A stretch of DNA of 37,259 nt from Verrucomicrobiota bacterium (lineage in GTDB: Bacteria > Verrucomicrobiota > Verrucomicrobiia > Chthoniobacterales > UBA10450). The stretch lies in assembly GCA_003221195.1 (NCBI GenBank), contig QHQO01000156.1, forward strand, positions 1 to 37,259, read 5' to 3'. The notes under the pieces were generated by a model. The model was not told the origin of the DNA, did not search any database, and saw only the letters and a program-made list of their open reading frames with translations. Below, piece by piece: positions 25,097-34,059 of the stretch. Each line of letters starts with the position of its first letter. Within the stretch, counting starts at the first letter, position 1. The position numbers were made by a program, and so were the translations under genes.

Positions 25097-25265
25097 TCGG
25101 CATCGTTCCCCACACCTCCTCTATGTCCTTCTACGGAAGCTACCGAGCGAAGTTCATTACGAAGTTGAAAATCGTCGGAAACGCTCGTCCCGGATGTTGG
25201 TGAAGAAGGCTCGCCTTCGCGCGGCAGTTCCGCCTCAACCCCCAATTGCAATCTTTGCCAGGCAG

Positions 25266-25850
25266 TTACTGCGAACCAATTCGTGCTCGGATCTGCCGGA
25301 CGAAGATTAATACATGTGAAGAGATAATAAGTGGCACCAGAAACGTCGGGAGAAGACTGAGCGGAAGTTCACGCAGCGCGTGCATCGACTGCCAGTCTTG
25401 TAAGCCAAACCGGAGCGCGCTCGCGACGACAAAAACAATGTCGATAAGGCCTAACGTGTTCCAGCTAAGCAAAAACGTCTTCGCAAATTGAGTGGGGCGC
25501 ATAGCGCTAACCACAGCTACCGCCAGGACACCAATTCCGATGTCGCCCCAGCCCGCTGGTGTTGCGAACGCGCAAGGTAATTGGCCGCTCTGGCAAAGCA
25601 CCAGAAAATACGCGCCAGCAAATAACCGTGTTAGGTGAAGTAACGCCAGCCAACGGAGATCGATATTAAACATACACGCCCTGATTGTCCTGACTTTCCA
25701 ACACCCCAGAAGGACGAGCGCGGTCAATGTCCATACTGTCGCGGCCACGGCTAATGCGCTTGCATTCTGAAACCAGCCGGCCAGTCCTACCGCAAAGCAT
25801 AGCCAGGCAAGAAGAACCAGGATGACGACCCTGTTCGGATTCTCCTTCAT
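25266..25850 (-). CDS. polytopic membrane protein of unknown function
   Basis: 194 residues with about six hydrophobic segments (LVLLAWLCFAVGLAGWF, ALAVAATVWTLTALVLLG, LLHLTRLFAGAYFLVL, IGIGVLAVAVV, LGLIDIVFVVASAL, LLPTFLVPLIISSHVLIFV). No family is recognised and no catalytic motif stands out. The ATG at 25850 gives a short basic N-terminus. The racemase-like gene upstream ends 24 bp before it on the same strand, so the two may be co-transcribed. Confidence 0.7.
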   Translation of the reverse strand: MKENPNRVVILVLLAWLCFAVGLAGWFQNASALAVAATVWTLTALVLLGCWKVRTIRACMFNIDLRWLALLHLTRLFAGAYFLVLCQSGQLPCAFATPAGWGDIGIGVLAVAVVSAMRPTQFAKTFLLSWNTLGLIDIVFVVASALRFGLQDWQSMHALRELPLSLLPTFLVPLIISSHVLIFVRQIRARIGSQ

Positions 25851-25874
25851 AACCGTACGCAGCTGAGGCGTCGT

Positions 25875-26569
25875 TTAGGATAACATTTCAGTCACCGCGG
25901 CTTCACAGTGGATCTCTGTCGTATCGAGAAACGGAATCCCGTTGTATTCTGAATCACGCAGAATCAGGGGTAATTCGGTGCCAGCGAGAATCACACCGTC
26001 GATCTGGCTGTTTGCTTTCATGCGATCAACGATTGCTAGCAAACCAGCGCGCGTCTCGGGCAAAAACTTCCCGGAGACCAGCTCCTTGAAGTATTTATCG
26101 TGGATATAGTCCTGATCCTTGGCGTCGGGCAAGAGAAGTTCGATTCCCACTCGCGAGAAGACCTTCGGATAGAAAGTTGCCTGCATCGTGTAACGCGTCC
26201 CGAACAAGGCGAGCCGCTTCAACTTCCGCGTTTTGGCTGCCGCGCAAGTCGCTTCGACGATACTGATCAACGGGATCGTCGACTGGGACGCAACTTCATC
26301 GAAAACAATATGCGGCGTGTTCGCTGAAATCAGGCCGAAGGTTGCACCAGCCTGCGCGAGTCTGCCGATTTCCTCGAGCAAATACTCAGCCATACCGGCG
26401 AGATTGTTTGCGTCCATGAAATCGAGTCCTTCTTCATGTTAATGCTGTTGATGATGAACTGCGGATAACTGCCATCCGCCGTCCGCTCCCGGTAAAGCGC
26501 AATGATTCTCCCGTAATAATCGATTGTGCTTTCAGGGCCGAGGCCGCCAATGATTCCGAGAGTCCTCAT
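25875..26569 (-). pseudogene. Asp/Glu racemase-like protein, single frameshift
   Basis: Two frames join into one racemase of about 231 residues. MRTLGIIGGLGPESTIDYYG through INSINMKK (from 26569) is followed, after restoring 1 nt in the run near 26425, by GLDFMDANNLAGMAEYLLEE and on to the end. The fold and signatures are those of the Asp/Glu/hydantoin racemase family (YgeA-like). The two catalytic cysteines are missing: the first site reads ISANTPH where CxNT is usual, and the second AGTELPL in place of GCTE. So even the repaired protein may not be a classical two-cysteine racemase. The frameshift may be decay or a sequencing slip. Confidence 0.75.
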
Positions 26570-26576
26570 TTGTTAA

Positions 26577-26757
26577 CCACGAATGGACACGAATAAACAC
26601 GAGTTCAGAAAATGACGAAATCCAAATGACGAATGTCGAAGGAATGACTAAATGCCCAATGCCGAACAGACACCACCCCTTCATTCTAGCTTCGTCATTA
26701 ATTCGTCGTTCGACATTCCAGCTTTGGCATTTAATAACTCGTGTTCATTAGTGATTA
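26577..26757. repeat. nested inverted repeat of the ATGACGAA family
   Basis: Outer arms are CACGAATAAACACGAGTT-like and AACTCGTGTTCATTAGTG; inner parts are ATGACGAA/TTCGTCAT and GTCGAAGGAATG/CATTCCAGC. The same words recur at 34369-34400 and 35743-35879. It fills the gap up to the MFS start codon. Confidence 0.7.
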
Positions 26758-26758
26758 G

Positions 26759-27913
26759 ATGAAAAATAGATCGGCGTTGCATTTTGTCCTCATCATCGGC
26801 ATCGCAAATTTCTTCGCCGATTTCACCTATGAAGGTGCGCGCGGAATTATCGGTCCGTTTCTTGGCTCGTTAGGCGCGAGCGCGGCGATTGTCGGGTTGG
26901 TTGCGGGCGTCGGCGAACTAATGGGCTATGGGTTACGATCGGTCTCAGGATATTTCGCGGACAAATCGCATCGACATTGGGCATTTGCCTTCCTGGGGTA
27001 CACGATCAACATGCTCGCAGTCCCGGCGCTAGCGCTTACCGGACAATGGCCGCTCGCAGCCAGTCTCGTGGTTTCGGAACGTATCGGTCGAGGCATTCGC
27101 AAACCAACTGTAGAAGCGATGCTTTCGTACGCCGGCAGATCAATTGGCGCCGGCTGGGTATTTGGACTGAATGAAGCACTCGATCAGGCAGGCGCGACGA
27201 TCGGGCCGTTACTTATGGCGCTAATTCTTTATTTTAATGGCGGGTATCGAACCGGTTTTGCCACGCTCCTCATTCCAGCTTTGCTTTGCCTCGGAACTTT
27301 GGTCCTGGCACGGCTTCTTCATCCGCGGCCGCACGAATTGGAAAAAGGCGCTGGGCATACCCTCACGACACCTAATCTGACGCAAGCTTACTGGATTTAT
27401 CTCGCCGCGGGTGGGTTGCTTGCCGCTGGGTTCGCCGATTTCGCATTGATCGGTTTTCACTTTCAAAAGGCGAACGTGGTGCGGGGAAACGTGATTCCCG
27501 TGTTTTATGCAGTTGCAATGGCAGCCAGCGCTCTTGCTTCCATTCCACTGGGCCGGTTATTTGACAGACTTGGTCCGAATGTGTCGTTGTTCGCGTTTTT
27601 GATTTCGGCCGCGGCTGCGCCATTTGTTTTTCTAGGCACATCGGGCTTCGCATTGATCGGAATGATTTTTTGGGGAGTTGGAATGAGCGCGCAGGGTTCG
27701 CTGTTTCAAGCGATGCTTACCGGCGTTATTCCACCACACAAACGAAGCACGGCTTTTGGCTTGTTTGATACGGGATACGGAGTTGCATGGTTTTTAGGAA
27801 GCGCAGCGATGGGCTTGCTATACGAGACATCGATCCTGGCTGTGGTACTGTTCTCAGTCATTCTTCAACTTGCTGCTATTCCCGTTCTTTTTATCGCGAA
27901 CAAGAAGCGCTAG
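26759..27913 (+). CDS. MFS transporter
   Basis: 384 residues with twelve predicted membrane segments. The loop between TM2 and TM3 reads GLRSVSGYFADKSHRHW, the variant GxxxDxxxRR-type motif of major facilitator proteins, and the equivalent loop in the second half is SIPLGRLFDRLG. The sequence SERIGRGIRKPTVEAML is typical of a group of uncharacterised bacterial MFS proteins. The substrate cannot be inferred. The ATG at 26759 follows repeat DNA directly, without a clear Shine-Dalgarno. The small gene at 27923 follows after 9 nt. Confidence 0.87.
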   Translation: MKNRSALHFVLIIGIANFFADFTYEGARGIIGPFLGSLGASAAIVGLVAGVGELMGYGLRSVSGYFADKSHRHWAFAFLGYTINMLAVPALALTGQWPLAASLVVSERIGRGIRKPTVEAMLSYAGRSIGAGWVFGLNEALDQAGATIGPLLMALILYFNGGYRTGFATLLIPALLCLGTLVLARLLHPRPHELEKGAGHTLTTPNLTQAYWIYLAAGGLLAAGFADFALIGFHFQKANVVRGNVIPVFYAVAMAASALASIPLGRLFDRLGPNVSLFAFLISAAAAPFVFLGTSGFALIGMIFWGVGMSAQGSLFQAMLTGVIPPHKRSTAFGLFDTGYGVAWFLGSAAMGLLYETSILAVVLFSVILQLAAIPVLFIANKKR

Positions 27914-27922
27914 CGTTTCCCC

Positions 27923-28129
27923 GTGGATCCCTACGCCAAACCGAAGGAACGAAAGATCGGTGCGCAGCGACCGAAGATTACCCACTTGCCAAGTTCCGCA
28001 GAACGCCGGACGCGAAGAGAACGCCATGCAGAGAAAGAAGCCGTGGCAGCTGAGCGGCGCGCAATCAAAAAGGCGGCGCGTCGCCACCTGAAACAGCAGT
28101 TGCTCGAAGAATTGGAAGAGAGCAAATGA
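27923..28129 (+). CDS. small basic hypothetical protein
   Basis: 68 residues from GTG: MDPYAKPKERKIGAQRPKIT, then a highly charged helix rich in R, K, E and A that ends LKQQLLEELEESK. The tail is compatible with a single coiled helix. It has no homologue I know. It is kept because it follows the MFS gene by 9 nt in the same direction and has protein-like composition; the opposite strand also has a 113-codon frame here, so support is modest. Confidence 0.45.
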   Translation: MDPYAKPKERKIGAQRPKITHLPSSAERRTRRERHAEKEAVAAERRAIKKAARRHLKQQLLEELEESK

Positions 28130-28198
28130 CGAAGCCAGAACCAGCGAATCCTTCGCATTGCGATTTGTGATTCGGCGGGAGGGATTACAGTTCATCCC

Positions 28199-30001
28199 AT
28201 GCGTCCGATGAATTTGTCATCACTCGTCTGCTCACTATTCGCAGTAGCTCCGGTTGTCGTCCTCGCACAAACGCCACCCCAACGTAACCCGGATGTTTCA
28301 AACAAAGCGCTGATCACAAAGTCAACGCCCGGTATAAGCAACGACGCTTTTAAAAATCAGAGTGCGAACGCAACTGACACGCTTCGCAAGATGGCGAACG
28401 ATTATTACGCCTGGCGGAACGAGAATTATCCAGTCCGCAGTAGCGAAGCCGGACTTCATACCTGGGACGACCGGCTGACCGATTATTCGCCGGCGAAAAT
28501 CGCAGAGCGCCCGCAACATGTTCATTCGCTGCTGGAGAAGGTGCGCGCAATGAAGACAGACAATTGGCCGAAGAACGATCGCATCGACTGGATCCTGTTC
28601 CGAGCCCAATTGGAGAATATCGATTTTGGAGATCGCATTCTGAAATTCGAGCGGACAAATCCGCAGGTCTACATCCGCGAATGCACGGACGGAATCTTTT
28701 CCCTGCTGAAAAAGGAATACGACACGCCGAGAAAACGCGCGCTTGCTGCCACTGCCCGTCTCAAAGAAATGCCTGCACTGTTGAAGCAAGCCCTGGCTAA
28801 TTTGCAAGGACCGGTAAAACTTTACGCGAAGCTTGCGATCCAATCGGCGCGCTCAATCGATCCGCTCTTAAACAAAAGCTTAATGGCGCTGGATGTCGGG
28901 CTCGCGCCTAACGAGCACGATGACTTGATCAAAGCGCGCGACGCCGCCCTTACCGCGGTGCACAGCTACGCCGATGAGCTGGAGAAGCGCTTGCCGAAGA
29001 TGGTCGATTTCGTGCCGATGGGCGAAGCAAACTATAACTATTATCTCAAGCACGTTTTGCTTCTGCCGCTCGACGCCATACAGGTAGAGATGATTGGGCG
29101 AGCAGAGCTGGCGCGTTATCGCGCCCTCGAAGCGCTCTTGCCTGATCCCAAATTAGCCGATCCAGATCCGAAACGGGCTGCTGACATTCCGCCCGATCAG
29201 AAATCTTTCCTGAAAGCGTACGAAGGCCGAGAGGCAGAAATGATTAGTTTCTTGAAGGAACACAATCTGGTATCCCTGCCGGACTATCTCGGGCCGTTTC
29301 AAATTCGACAATTGCCCGAAGCTTTTAAGCCGACCAGCCCTGGCGGTTTCATGAATCCTCCCGGTGTTTACGACAAGGACCCAACCGGATTCTTTTTCAT
29401 TCCCACCTATGATCCGGAATCGAAGAATTTTTATATTCGCGCGGCGATTGAAGATCCACGACCCATTCTTGGGCACGAAGGCATTCCCGGACATTTTCTT
29501 CAACTCTCAATCGCCAATCATTTAAGCGACGAGATCCGCCGCCAGCACGACGACTCCGTGTTCATCGAAGGCTGGGCGCTTTACGGCGAAGAGATGTTGA
29601 TGCGGACCGGTGCCTATCCGAATAACTCACCGGCACAGGGACAAATCCTGCGTCTGTCCCGCTATCGCGCAGCTCGCATTGGAGTTGATGTGAATCTGCA
29701 CACCGGCCGATGGAGTTTTGAGCAAGCCGTCAAATATTTCATGGACGCAGGCGGATTGGATCGTGAGGCAGCGGAGGGCGAAGCAGCAGGAGCAGCTTCC
29801 AGCCCAACGCAGAAGATCAGCTACATCACCGGCAAATGGCAGATCATGAATCTGCTCGGCCGTTACAAAGATAAGCAAGGCGATAACTTCCGGCTTGGTC
29901 AATTCCATGACGACCTGATCAAGAACGGAAGCCTGCCGGTATCCGTGGTCGAATGGATCCTGCTCGATGATTCGACCGCGCTACAGCAAGCGACAAAATA
30001 A
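28199..30001 (+). CDS. DUF885 family metallopeptidase-like protein
   Basis: 600 residues with a signal peptide (LSSLVCSLFAVAPVVVLAQ). The body is the mostly helical DUF885 domain. The zinc-site motif is HEGIPGH (His426, Glu427, His432) in ILGHEGIPGHFLQL, with a downstream EGWALYGEEM whose Glu457 is the likely third ligand. This gluzincin-like arrangement is characteristic of the family, which is related to M32-type carboxypeptidases. All candidate ligands are present. Probably a periplasmic peptidase; the substrate is unknown. The ATG at 28199 or the in-frame ATG at 28208 both precede the signal. Confidence 0.87.
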   Translation: MRPMNLSSLVCSLFAVAPVVVLAQTPPQRNPDVSNKALITKSTPGISNDAFKNQSANATDTLRKMANDYYAWRNENYPVRSSEAGLHTWDDRLTDYSPAKIAERPQHVHSLLEKVRAMKTDNWPKNDRIDWILFRAQLENIDFGDRILKFERTNPQVYIRECTDGIFSLLKKEYDTPRKRALAATARLKEMPALLKQALANLQGPVKLYAKLAIQSARSIDPLLNKSLMALDVGLAPNEHDDLIKARDAALTAVHSYADELEKRLPKMVDFVPMGEANYNYYLKHVLLLPLDAIQVEMIGRAELARYRALEALLPDPKLADPDPKRAADIPPDQKSFLKAYEGREAEMISFLKEHNLVSLPDYLGPFQIRQLPEAFKPTSPGGFMNPPGVYDKDPTGFFFIPTYDPESKNFYIRAAIEDPRPILGHEGIPGHFLQLSIANHLSDEIRRQHDDSVFIEGWALYGEEMLMRTGAYPNNSPAQGQILRLSRYRAARIGVDVNLHTGRWSFEQAVKYFMDAGGLDREAAEGEAAGAASSPTQKISYITGKWQIMNLLGRYKDKQGDNFRLGQFHDDLIKNGSLPVSVVEWILLDDSTALQQATK

Positions 30002-30085
30002 GAGCAGATAGCTTTCAAGACCTTTCGGGTCTTGACATGCAAAAGCCGGTAGGCGCAAGATCGTGAACCTAACGACTCGCGCCTT

Positions 30086-30502
30086 ATGAATCCCAACGCC
30101 GCGAAGGACCTCATTGTTCGAAACGCGTTCCTCTGTGCTGCGGCCGTAGTCATTACGAGTTGCGGCACTGCGACTTTCAGTAAGACTGGAAGCGACGCGC
30201 AAATCGAAAGCCTGCGGAATTTTGAACTCGCATTCATCGACGAGTTCGCCGTACCTGGCAAACGCTTCAATGCTGCCGCGTTCGACACCAAATTAAACCA
30301 AGGCAATGCGAAATTTCAGCAGGCCATCAGCGATGAAAAATTCACTGCGCGCCGCCCAGTGCTAGTCGATCTTAAAGGACAATTCGATGCGGATGCCGCG
30401 CATCTGCGAAGCAAAGCAAGCCGCGGCAAAGTCACTCCGGCGCTGGCAAGCGAGATGAAAAAGGATGTTAACAAGATCTACGATCATGCCCTCGGCCGGT
30501 AA
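30086..30502 (+). CDS. small lipoprotein, unknown function
   Basis: 138 residues. The N-terminus, NAFLCAAAVVITSCGTATF, has a signal sequence and lipobox (ITSC) with cysteine at about residue 26. The mature part is helical and charged, with no recognised domain. The 3' end overlaps the next gene by 17 bp, so the pair is probably translated together. Confidence 0.7.
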   Translation: MNPNAAKDLIVRNAFLCAAAVVITSCGTATFSKTGSDAQIESLRNFELAFIDEFAVPGKRFNAAAFDTKLNQGNAKFQQAISDEKFTARRPVLVDLKGQFDADAAHLRSKASRGKVTPALASEMKKDVNKIYDHALGR

Positions 30503-30866
30503 AACTAAGCGCAAGAAATCTTCCAGGAAGAGATCAGAACTCGACTCAGCGCTCGATCAGGTCACTGATGAATCGGTCGCGGCTTCGATGAAAGAATTTC
30601 AGGATTTACTCGCGCAAGCGAAAGGCGACACGAGCGAGCTAATCCGCCAAAACGCCCAGGAACTTGAAGAGCGCCTGGTTCTTTTGAAGCAGAAAAAGAT
30701 CGATAAGGAAGACTTCAATTTCTTCGTAGAAAATCAAAAACGCGATCTCCGAGTTTTCGTCGACAGCCAGCCAGCGCAGTCGCAGGAACGCGCTGAGAAG
30801 TTAACCCTCCATATTCTCGAGATAGCTGCGACGAAGATTGTGCCGGTGTTGATCATGATGATCTAG
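30486..30866 (+). CDS. small helical protein, unknown function
   Basis: 126 residues from ATG 30486. A basic start (MPSAGKTKRKKSSRKRSELD) is followed by amphipathic helices (SMKEFQDLLAQAKG, QNAQELEERLVLLKQKKIDK) and a hydrophobic C-terminus (KIVPVLIMMI). It resembles a partner protein or an adaptor but no family is recognised. It overlaps the lipoprotein gene by 17 bp, which supports this start over an ATG at 30465. Confidence 0.65.
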   Translation: MPSAGKTKRKKSSRKRSELDSALDQVTDESVAASMKEFQDLLAQAKGDTSELIRQNAQELEERLVLLKQKKIDKEDFNFFVENQKRDLRVFVDSQPAQSQERAEKLTLHILEIAATKIVPVLIMMI

Positions 30867-31000
30867 TTGCAGCCGTCAGGAGGAGGAGCCCAGCCATCTT
30901 GGCTGTGAGGCTGGCGGGCATCCTGGCTGCCAAAGAGAAGCAGTAAACCAGGCGAGACGCCCGATTGCCCCACAGGCAAGATGCCTGTGCTACGCAGTTT
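30867..31000. repeat. intergenic palindromic repeat region
   Basis: Contains CAGCCATCTTGGCTG (an inverted repeat), CAGGCAAGATGCCTG (another), and GTGCTACG. It fills the space between convergent genes and looks like a further dispersed repeat family. It may also end transcription. Confidence 0.5.
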
Positions 31001-32218
31001 TCAGCGGCGACGATTCATGATTTGGCCAAGGCGATCGTGCGGCAGCGCTTCGACCCGATGATTGTCGCGTCCGGTCATAGAGTTGTTATCAACTAACGCG
31101 TTCACGGCCGCTTCTTCAGTCGCCTGAACGACTCCGGCAAAAATCGGATCCATCAGATCATTGGGAACTGTTTGCACTTGATGTGTAACTTGATCCGGAT
31201 TGACGACGTTCGGATTCGCTGTTGAAAACGCGATGAACAAATCACCGGAGCCGTTCCCGGAAATTGTTCCGGTCCGAGCGAGCCCGAGCGACACCCGGCG
31301 CGCGAGCCGCTTCAGCTGGTTTGGCAGTAGCGGTGCGTCAGTTGCAACTACAGCGATGCACGAGCCGCTTTCTTGTTTATAGACGTCACCGGGAATTTCT
31401 TTGCCGACCGGGACGCCAGCTATCGTGAGTTGTGGGCGTCGACCGAAATTTGCCTGTAGAAACACGCCGACGATAAAACTTTGCGGTGAACTGTTTTTGT
31501 CGGCGCCTTCTGGACGAATCTCGACTTTACGCGAGGCGGTCCCGTTTCCACCTTTGAACTCGTAACAGATCATTCCTGTTCCGCCGCCCACGCTCCCCTC
31601 CTCTAGCGCGCCGCCATGCGCGCTATCGAGAGCATGCCAGACATCCGCCGGCTTCACGTGAAAACCATTGATGTCGTTAAGCCAGCCGTCCCATGTCTCG
31701 GCAACTACAGGCAGACTCCACCAGTAGCCGGTCTTGTCTGCTGCACCGTGATTAATCCGCCAGGCGATGACTGCGTCGCGCGCCACTCCAACGCTATGTG
31801 TGTTTGTGATGACAATCGGCCCTTCGAGAAATCCGCTCTCATCAACCCACGCTGTGCCAGTCATTTCGCCGTTGCCATTTAAGCTAAAGAATCCGGCGTA
31901 AACCGGATCATTCAACGAAGCGTGCCCGCGCGGAAGGATCGCAGTAACACCGGTGCGCACCGGCCCTTTACCGACCTTAAGTTTTCCTTCGCCGCTGATC
32001 AACGTTGTGTAGCCGACTTCAACACCAGGGACGTCGGTGATCGCATTGAACTTTCCAGGGGTTCCTTCAAACGGAATTCCCAGATCGCGAGCGCGAACGA
32101 TCTTGCTTACGATGGCTGGTCTCGGTGGCGGAGATTTCTGCGGCTCACGTGCTGAAGAATCGAGCACGATTGCGAGCACGAGCAGGAGCACAACGGGGGT
32201 TAAGCTTTTCGATTTCAT
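31001..32218 (-). CDS. P1 family (DmpA-like) aminopeptidase
   Basis: 405 residues with a signal peptide (MKSKSLTPVVLLLVLAIVLD...SSA). The family start RARDLGIPFEGTPGKFNAIT then DVPGVEVGYTTL is clear, with GSVGGGTGMICYEFKGG and GNGSGDLFIAFSTAN downstream. P1 enzymes cut themselves before a serine that becomes the N-terminal nucleophile; that site here is SGSCIAVVATDAPL, with cleavage expected between Gly285 and Ser286. They remove N-terminal D- or L-residues from short peptides. The exported form suggests periplasmic peptide turnover. All key residues are present. Confidence 0.9.
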   Translation of the reverse strand: MKSKSLTPVVLLLVLAIVLDSSAREPQKSPPPRPAIVSKIVRARDLGIPFEGTPGKFNAITDVPGVEVGYTTLISGEGKLKVGKGPVRTGVTAILPRGHASLNDPVYAGFFSLNGNGEMTGTAWVDESGFLEGPIVITNTHSVGVARDAVIAWRINHGAADKTGYWWSLPVVAETWDGWLNDINGFHVKPADVWHALDSAHGGALEEGSVGGGTGMICYEFKGGNGTASRKVEIRPEGADKNSSPQSFIVGVFLQANFGRRPQLTIAGVPVGKEIPGDVYKQESGSCIAVVATDAPLLPNQLKRLARRVSLGLARTGTISGNGSGDLFIAFSTANPNVVNPDQVTHQVQTVPNDLMDPIFAGVVQATEEAAVNALVDNNSMTGRDNHRVEALPHDRLGQIMNRRR

Positions 32219-32274
32219 TTTCGATCCATCAACTATCAGCTACCAACCATCAACTTTTCTATTAGGTTAAGCGT

Positions 32275-33903
32275 GTGAGTTACGAGGTTTTCGCCAGAAA
32301 ATATCGACCCCAAACGTTCGACGATCTGGTCGGGCAGGCGCATGTCTCGCGTACGTTGAAGAATGCTGTGGCGCAAAACCGCCTCGCCCATGCGTATCTG
32401 TTTGTTGGCCCACGCGGTGTTGGCAAGACATCGACGGCACGGATTCTGGCGAAGTCACTCAATTGCGTAAAAGGACCTACCATCACGCCATGTGGTGAAT
32501 GCGACAATTGCCGCGAGATTGCCGGCGGCAATAGCCTCGACGTGATCGAGATTGACGGTGCCAGCAACAACAGCGTGGAAGATGTACGACAACTGCGCGA
32601 GAACGTTCGATACGCGACGGCCAAGGGCCGTTACAAGATTTATCTGATCGATGAAGTGCACATGCTTTCCTCAGCGGCGTTCAATGCGCTTCTAAAGACC
32701 CTCGAGGAGCCGCCCGAGCATGTGAAGTTCATCTTCGCGACCACTGAGCCGCAGAAAGTTCTCCCAACCATTCTGAGTCGGTGCCAGCGGTTTGATCTCC
32801 ACCGCATTCCGGCGAACCTGATCGCGAAACATCTGCAATTTATTGCGGGAAACGAGAACATCGCGCTGGAGCCCGCGGCTGCACATGCGATTGCACGCGG
32901 CGCAGAGGGTGGCTTGCGCGACGCGGAATCGATGCTCGATCAGCTGGTTGCATTTTGCGGGGAGAAAATCAGTGAGAACGATGTGCTCGATGTTTTCGGA
33001 TTCACAAGCGAACAAACAGTTGCCGATCTGACAGGACGGATTTTGCGCGGTGAGACTCCGGGCGCGATCGATCTGCTGCATCAGCAGAGCGACGCCGGCA
33101 AGGACATGATGCGGCTTATGTCGGACTTGATCGCTTACCTGCGTGATCTCCTCGTATTCAAGGCAAAGCCTGATGCGCTTAAGGAAGATGTCGAGCCTGA
33201 TGTGCAAACGTCACTCGCGAGGCATGCCGAGCTGGTCACGACCGGCCATTTGCTTGAATTGCTTGACCAATTTGCCGCCGCAGAAGGCCGCATGAAGTGG
33301 GCTCCGAACAAAAAGCTGCATCTCGAAGTAGCAATTATCAAGGCTATCCAAAGCCTGGGACAGGCAACATTGGATGAGGTAATCGAAAAACTTGGCGAGC
33401 TTCGCAATGGTGGGGGCGCGGGACCGTCCGCGCAACCTGTAGCCGCGCGGGCTGACCGCGGTCGTGAGGAGTCGCGCACTGCGAAGGCCGGGGTTAGCGA
33501 CCCCGGCTACAGCGAGACCCCCTCGCGCGTAGCTGAAACTTCACCTGATGCGAATGAACTGTGGCAAAAGATTCTTGCAAAAATTCCGGGGCAAAAAGCT
33601 TTCGTGCGCAATTCTGCTTCGGCCGCACATGTTCTCGGAATCGACGGGCGCAATTTCCAGATCGGTTTCGCGCCTGGCGACAAAGCGATGATGGATATTT
33701 TGGCTACACAAGCTAATCGCAAACTTCTTGAAACATTGCTGCACGAGATCACCGGGAAAGACTGGAGTGTGAGGCTCACCCTAAAGGAGGGTCTTCCCAG
33801 CAGGCAGGAATCGGTTTCGGAGCATTCTCAATCCGAAAAATTCAAAGAGGACCCGCTTATTCAAGAAGCCATCGGGCTGTTCAATGCTCAAATAAAATCC
33901 TGA
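32275..33903 (+). CDS. dnaX: DNA polymerase III subunit tau/gamma
   Basis: 542 residues from GTG 32275 (MSYEVFARKYRPQTFDDLVG is the canonical start). The AAA+ clamp-loader motor has Walker A GPRGVGKTST (45-54), zinc-binding Cys64, Cys73, Cys76 and Cys79, Walker B LIDEVHML (124-131) and the SRC sensor at 168-170. The oligomerisation region (domain III) lies at about 220-365. A variable linker follows; residues about 388-413 (VAARADRGREESRTAKAGVS...) are encoded by a dispersed GTAGCC repeat lying in frame. The C-terminal region is short and tau-like. It loads the sliding clamp and bridges polymerase and helicase. ybaB follows, as in many bacteria, although recR does not. Confidence 0.96.
   Translation: MSYEVFARKYRPQTFDDLVGQAHVSRTLKNAVAQNRLAHAYLFVGPRGVGKTSTARILAKSLNCVKGPTITPCGECDNCREIAGGNSLDVIEIDGASNNSVEDVRQLRENVRYATAKGRYKIYLIDEVHMLSSAAFNALLKTLEEPPEHVKFIFATTEPQKVLPTILSRCQRFDLHRIPANLIAKHLQFIAGNENIALEPAAAHAIARGAEGGLRDAESMLDQLVAFCGEKISENDVLDVFGFTSEQTVADLTGRILRGETPGAIDLLHQQSDAGKDMMRLMSDLIAYLRDLLVFKAKPDALKEDVEPDVQTSLARHAELVTTGHLLELLDQFAAAEGRMKWAPNKKLHLEVAIIKAIQSLGQATLDEVIEKLGELRNGGGAGPSAQPVAARADRGREESRTAKAGVSDPGYSETPSRVAETSPDANELWQKILAKIPGQKAFVRNSASAAHVLGIDGRNFQIGFAPGDKAMMDILATQANRKLLETLLHEITGKDWSVRLTLKEGLPSRQESVSEHSQSEKFKEDPLIQEAIGLFNAQIKS
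33437..33512. repeat. CTGTAGCC...GGCTACAG repeat inside dnaX
   Basis: A 76-bp sequence with 8-bp perfect terminal inverted repeats and an inner GCCGGGG..CCCCGGC hairpin (33487-33507). It is in frame with dnaX in the disordered linker, so the gene remains open. Confidence 0.75.
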
Positions 33904-33920
33904 ATCCGACGTTGCGACCT

Positions 33921-34040
33921 TGTCATGTTGAGCGAAGCGAAGTGGAGTCGAAACATCTCTGGCATTGCATTCGAAATCAGAGATTCCTCCATCCTTCGCA
34001 TAAAGCTACGGCTTGGCAGGCGACTTCGCTCGGAATGACA
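33921..34040. repeat. TGTCAT...ATGACA inverted repeat element
   Basis: A 120-bp element starting TGTCATGTTGAGCGAAGCGA and ending ACTTCGCTCGGAATGACA; the arms pair over about 20 bp with mismatches. It lies between dnaX and ybaB. The family is widespread in bacterial intergenic DNA. Confidence 0.75.
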
Positions 34041-34059
34041 AAAGGCTGATCCAAATCCT

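Noticed and set aside
28322-28843. A 173-codon minus-strand frame
   Set aside because: Antisense to the DUF885 gene, without domain signals.
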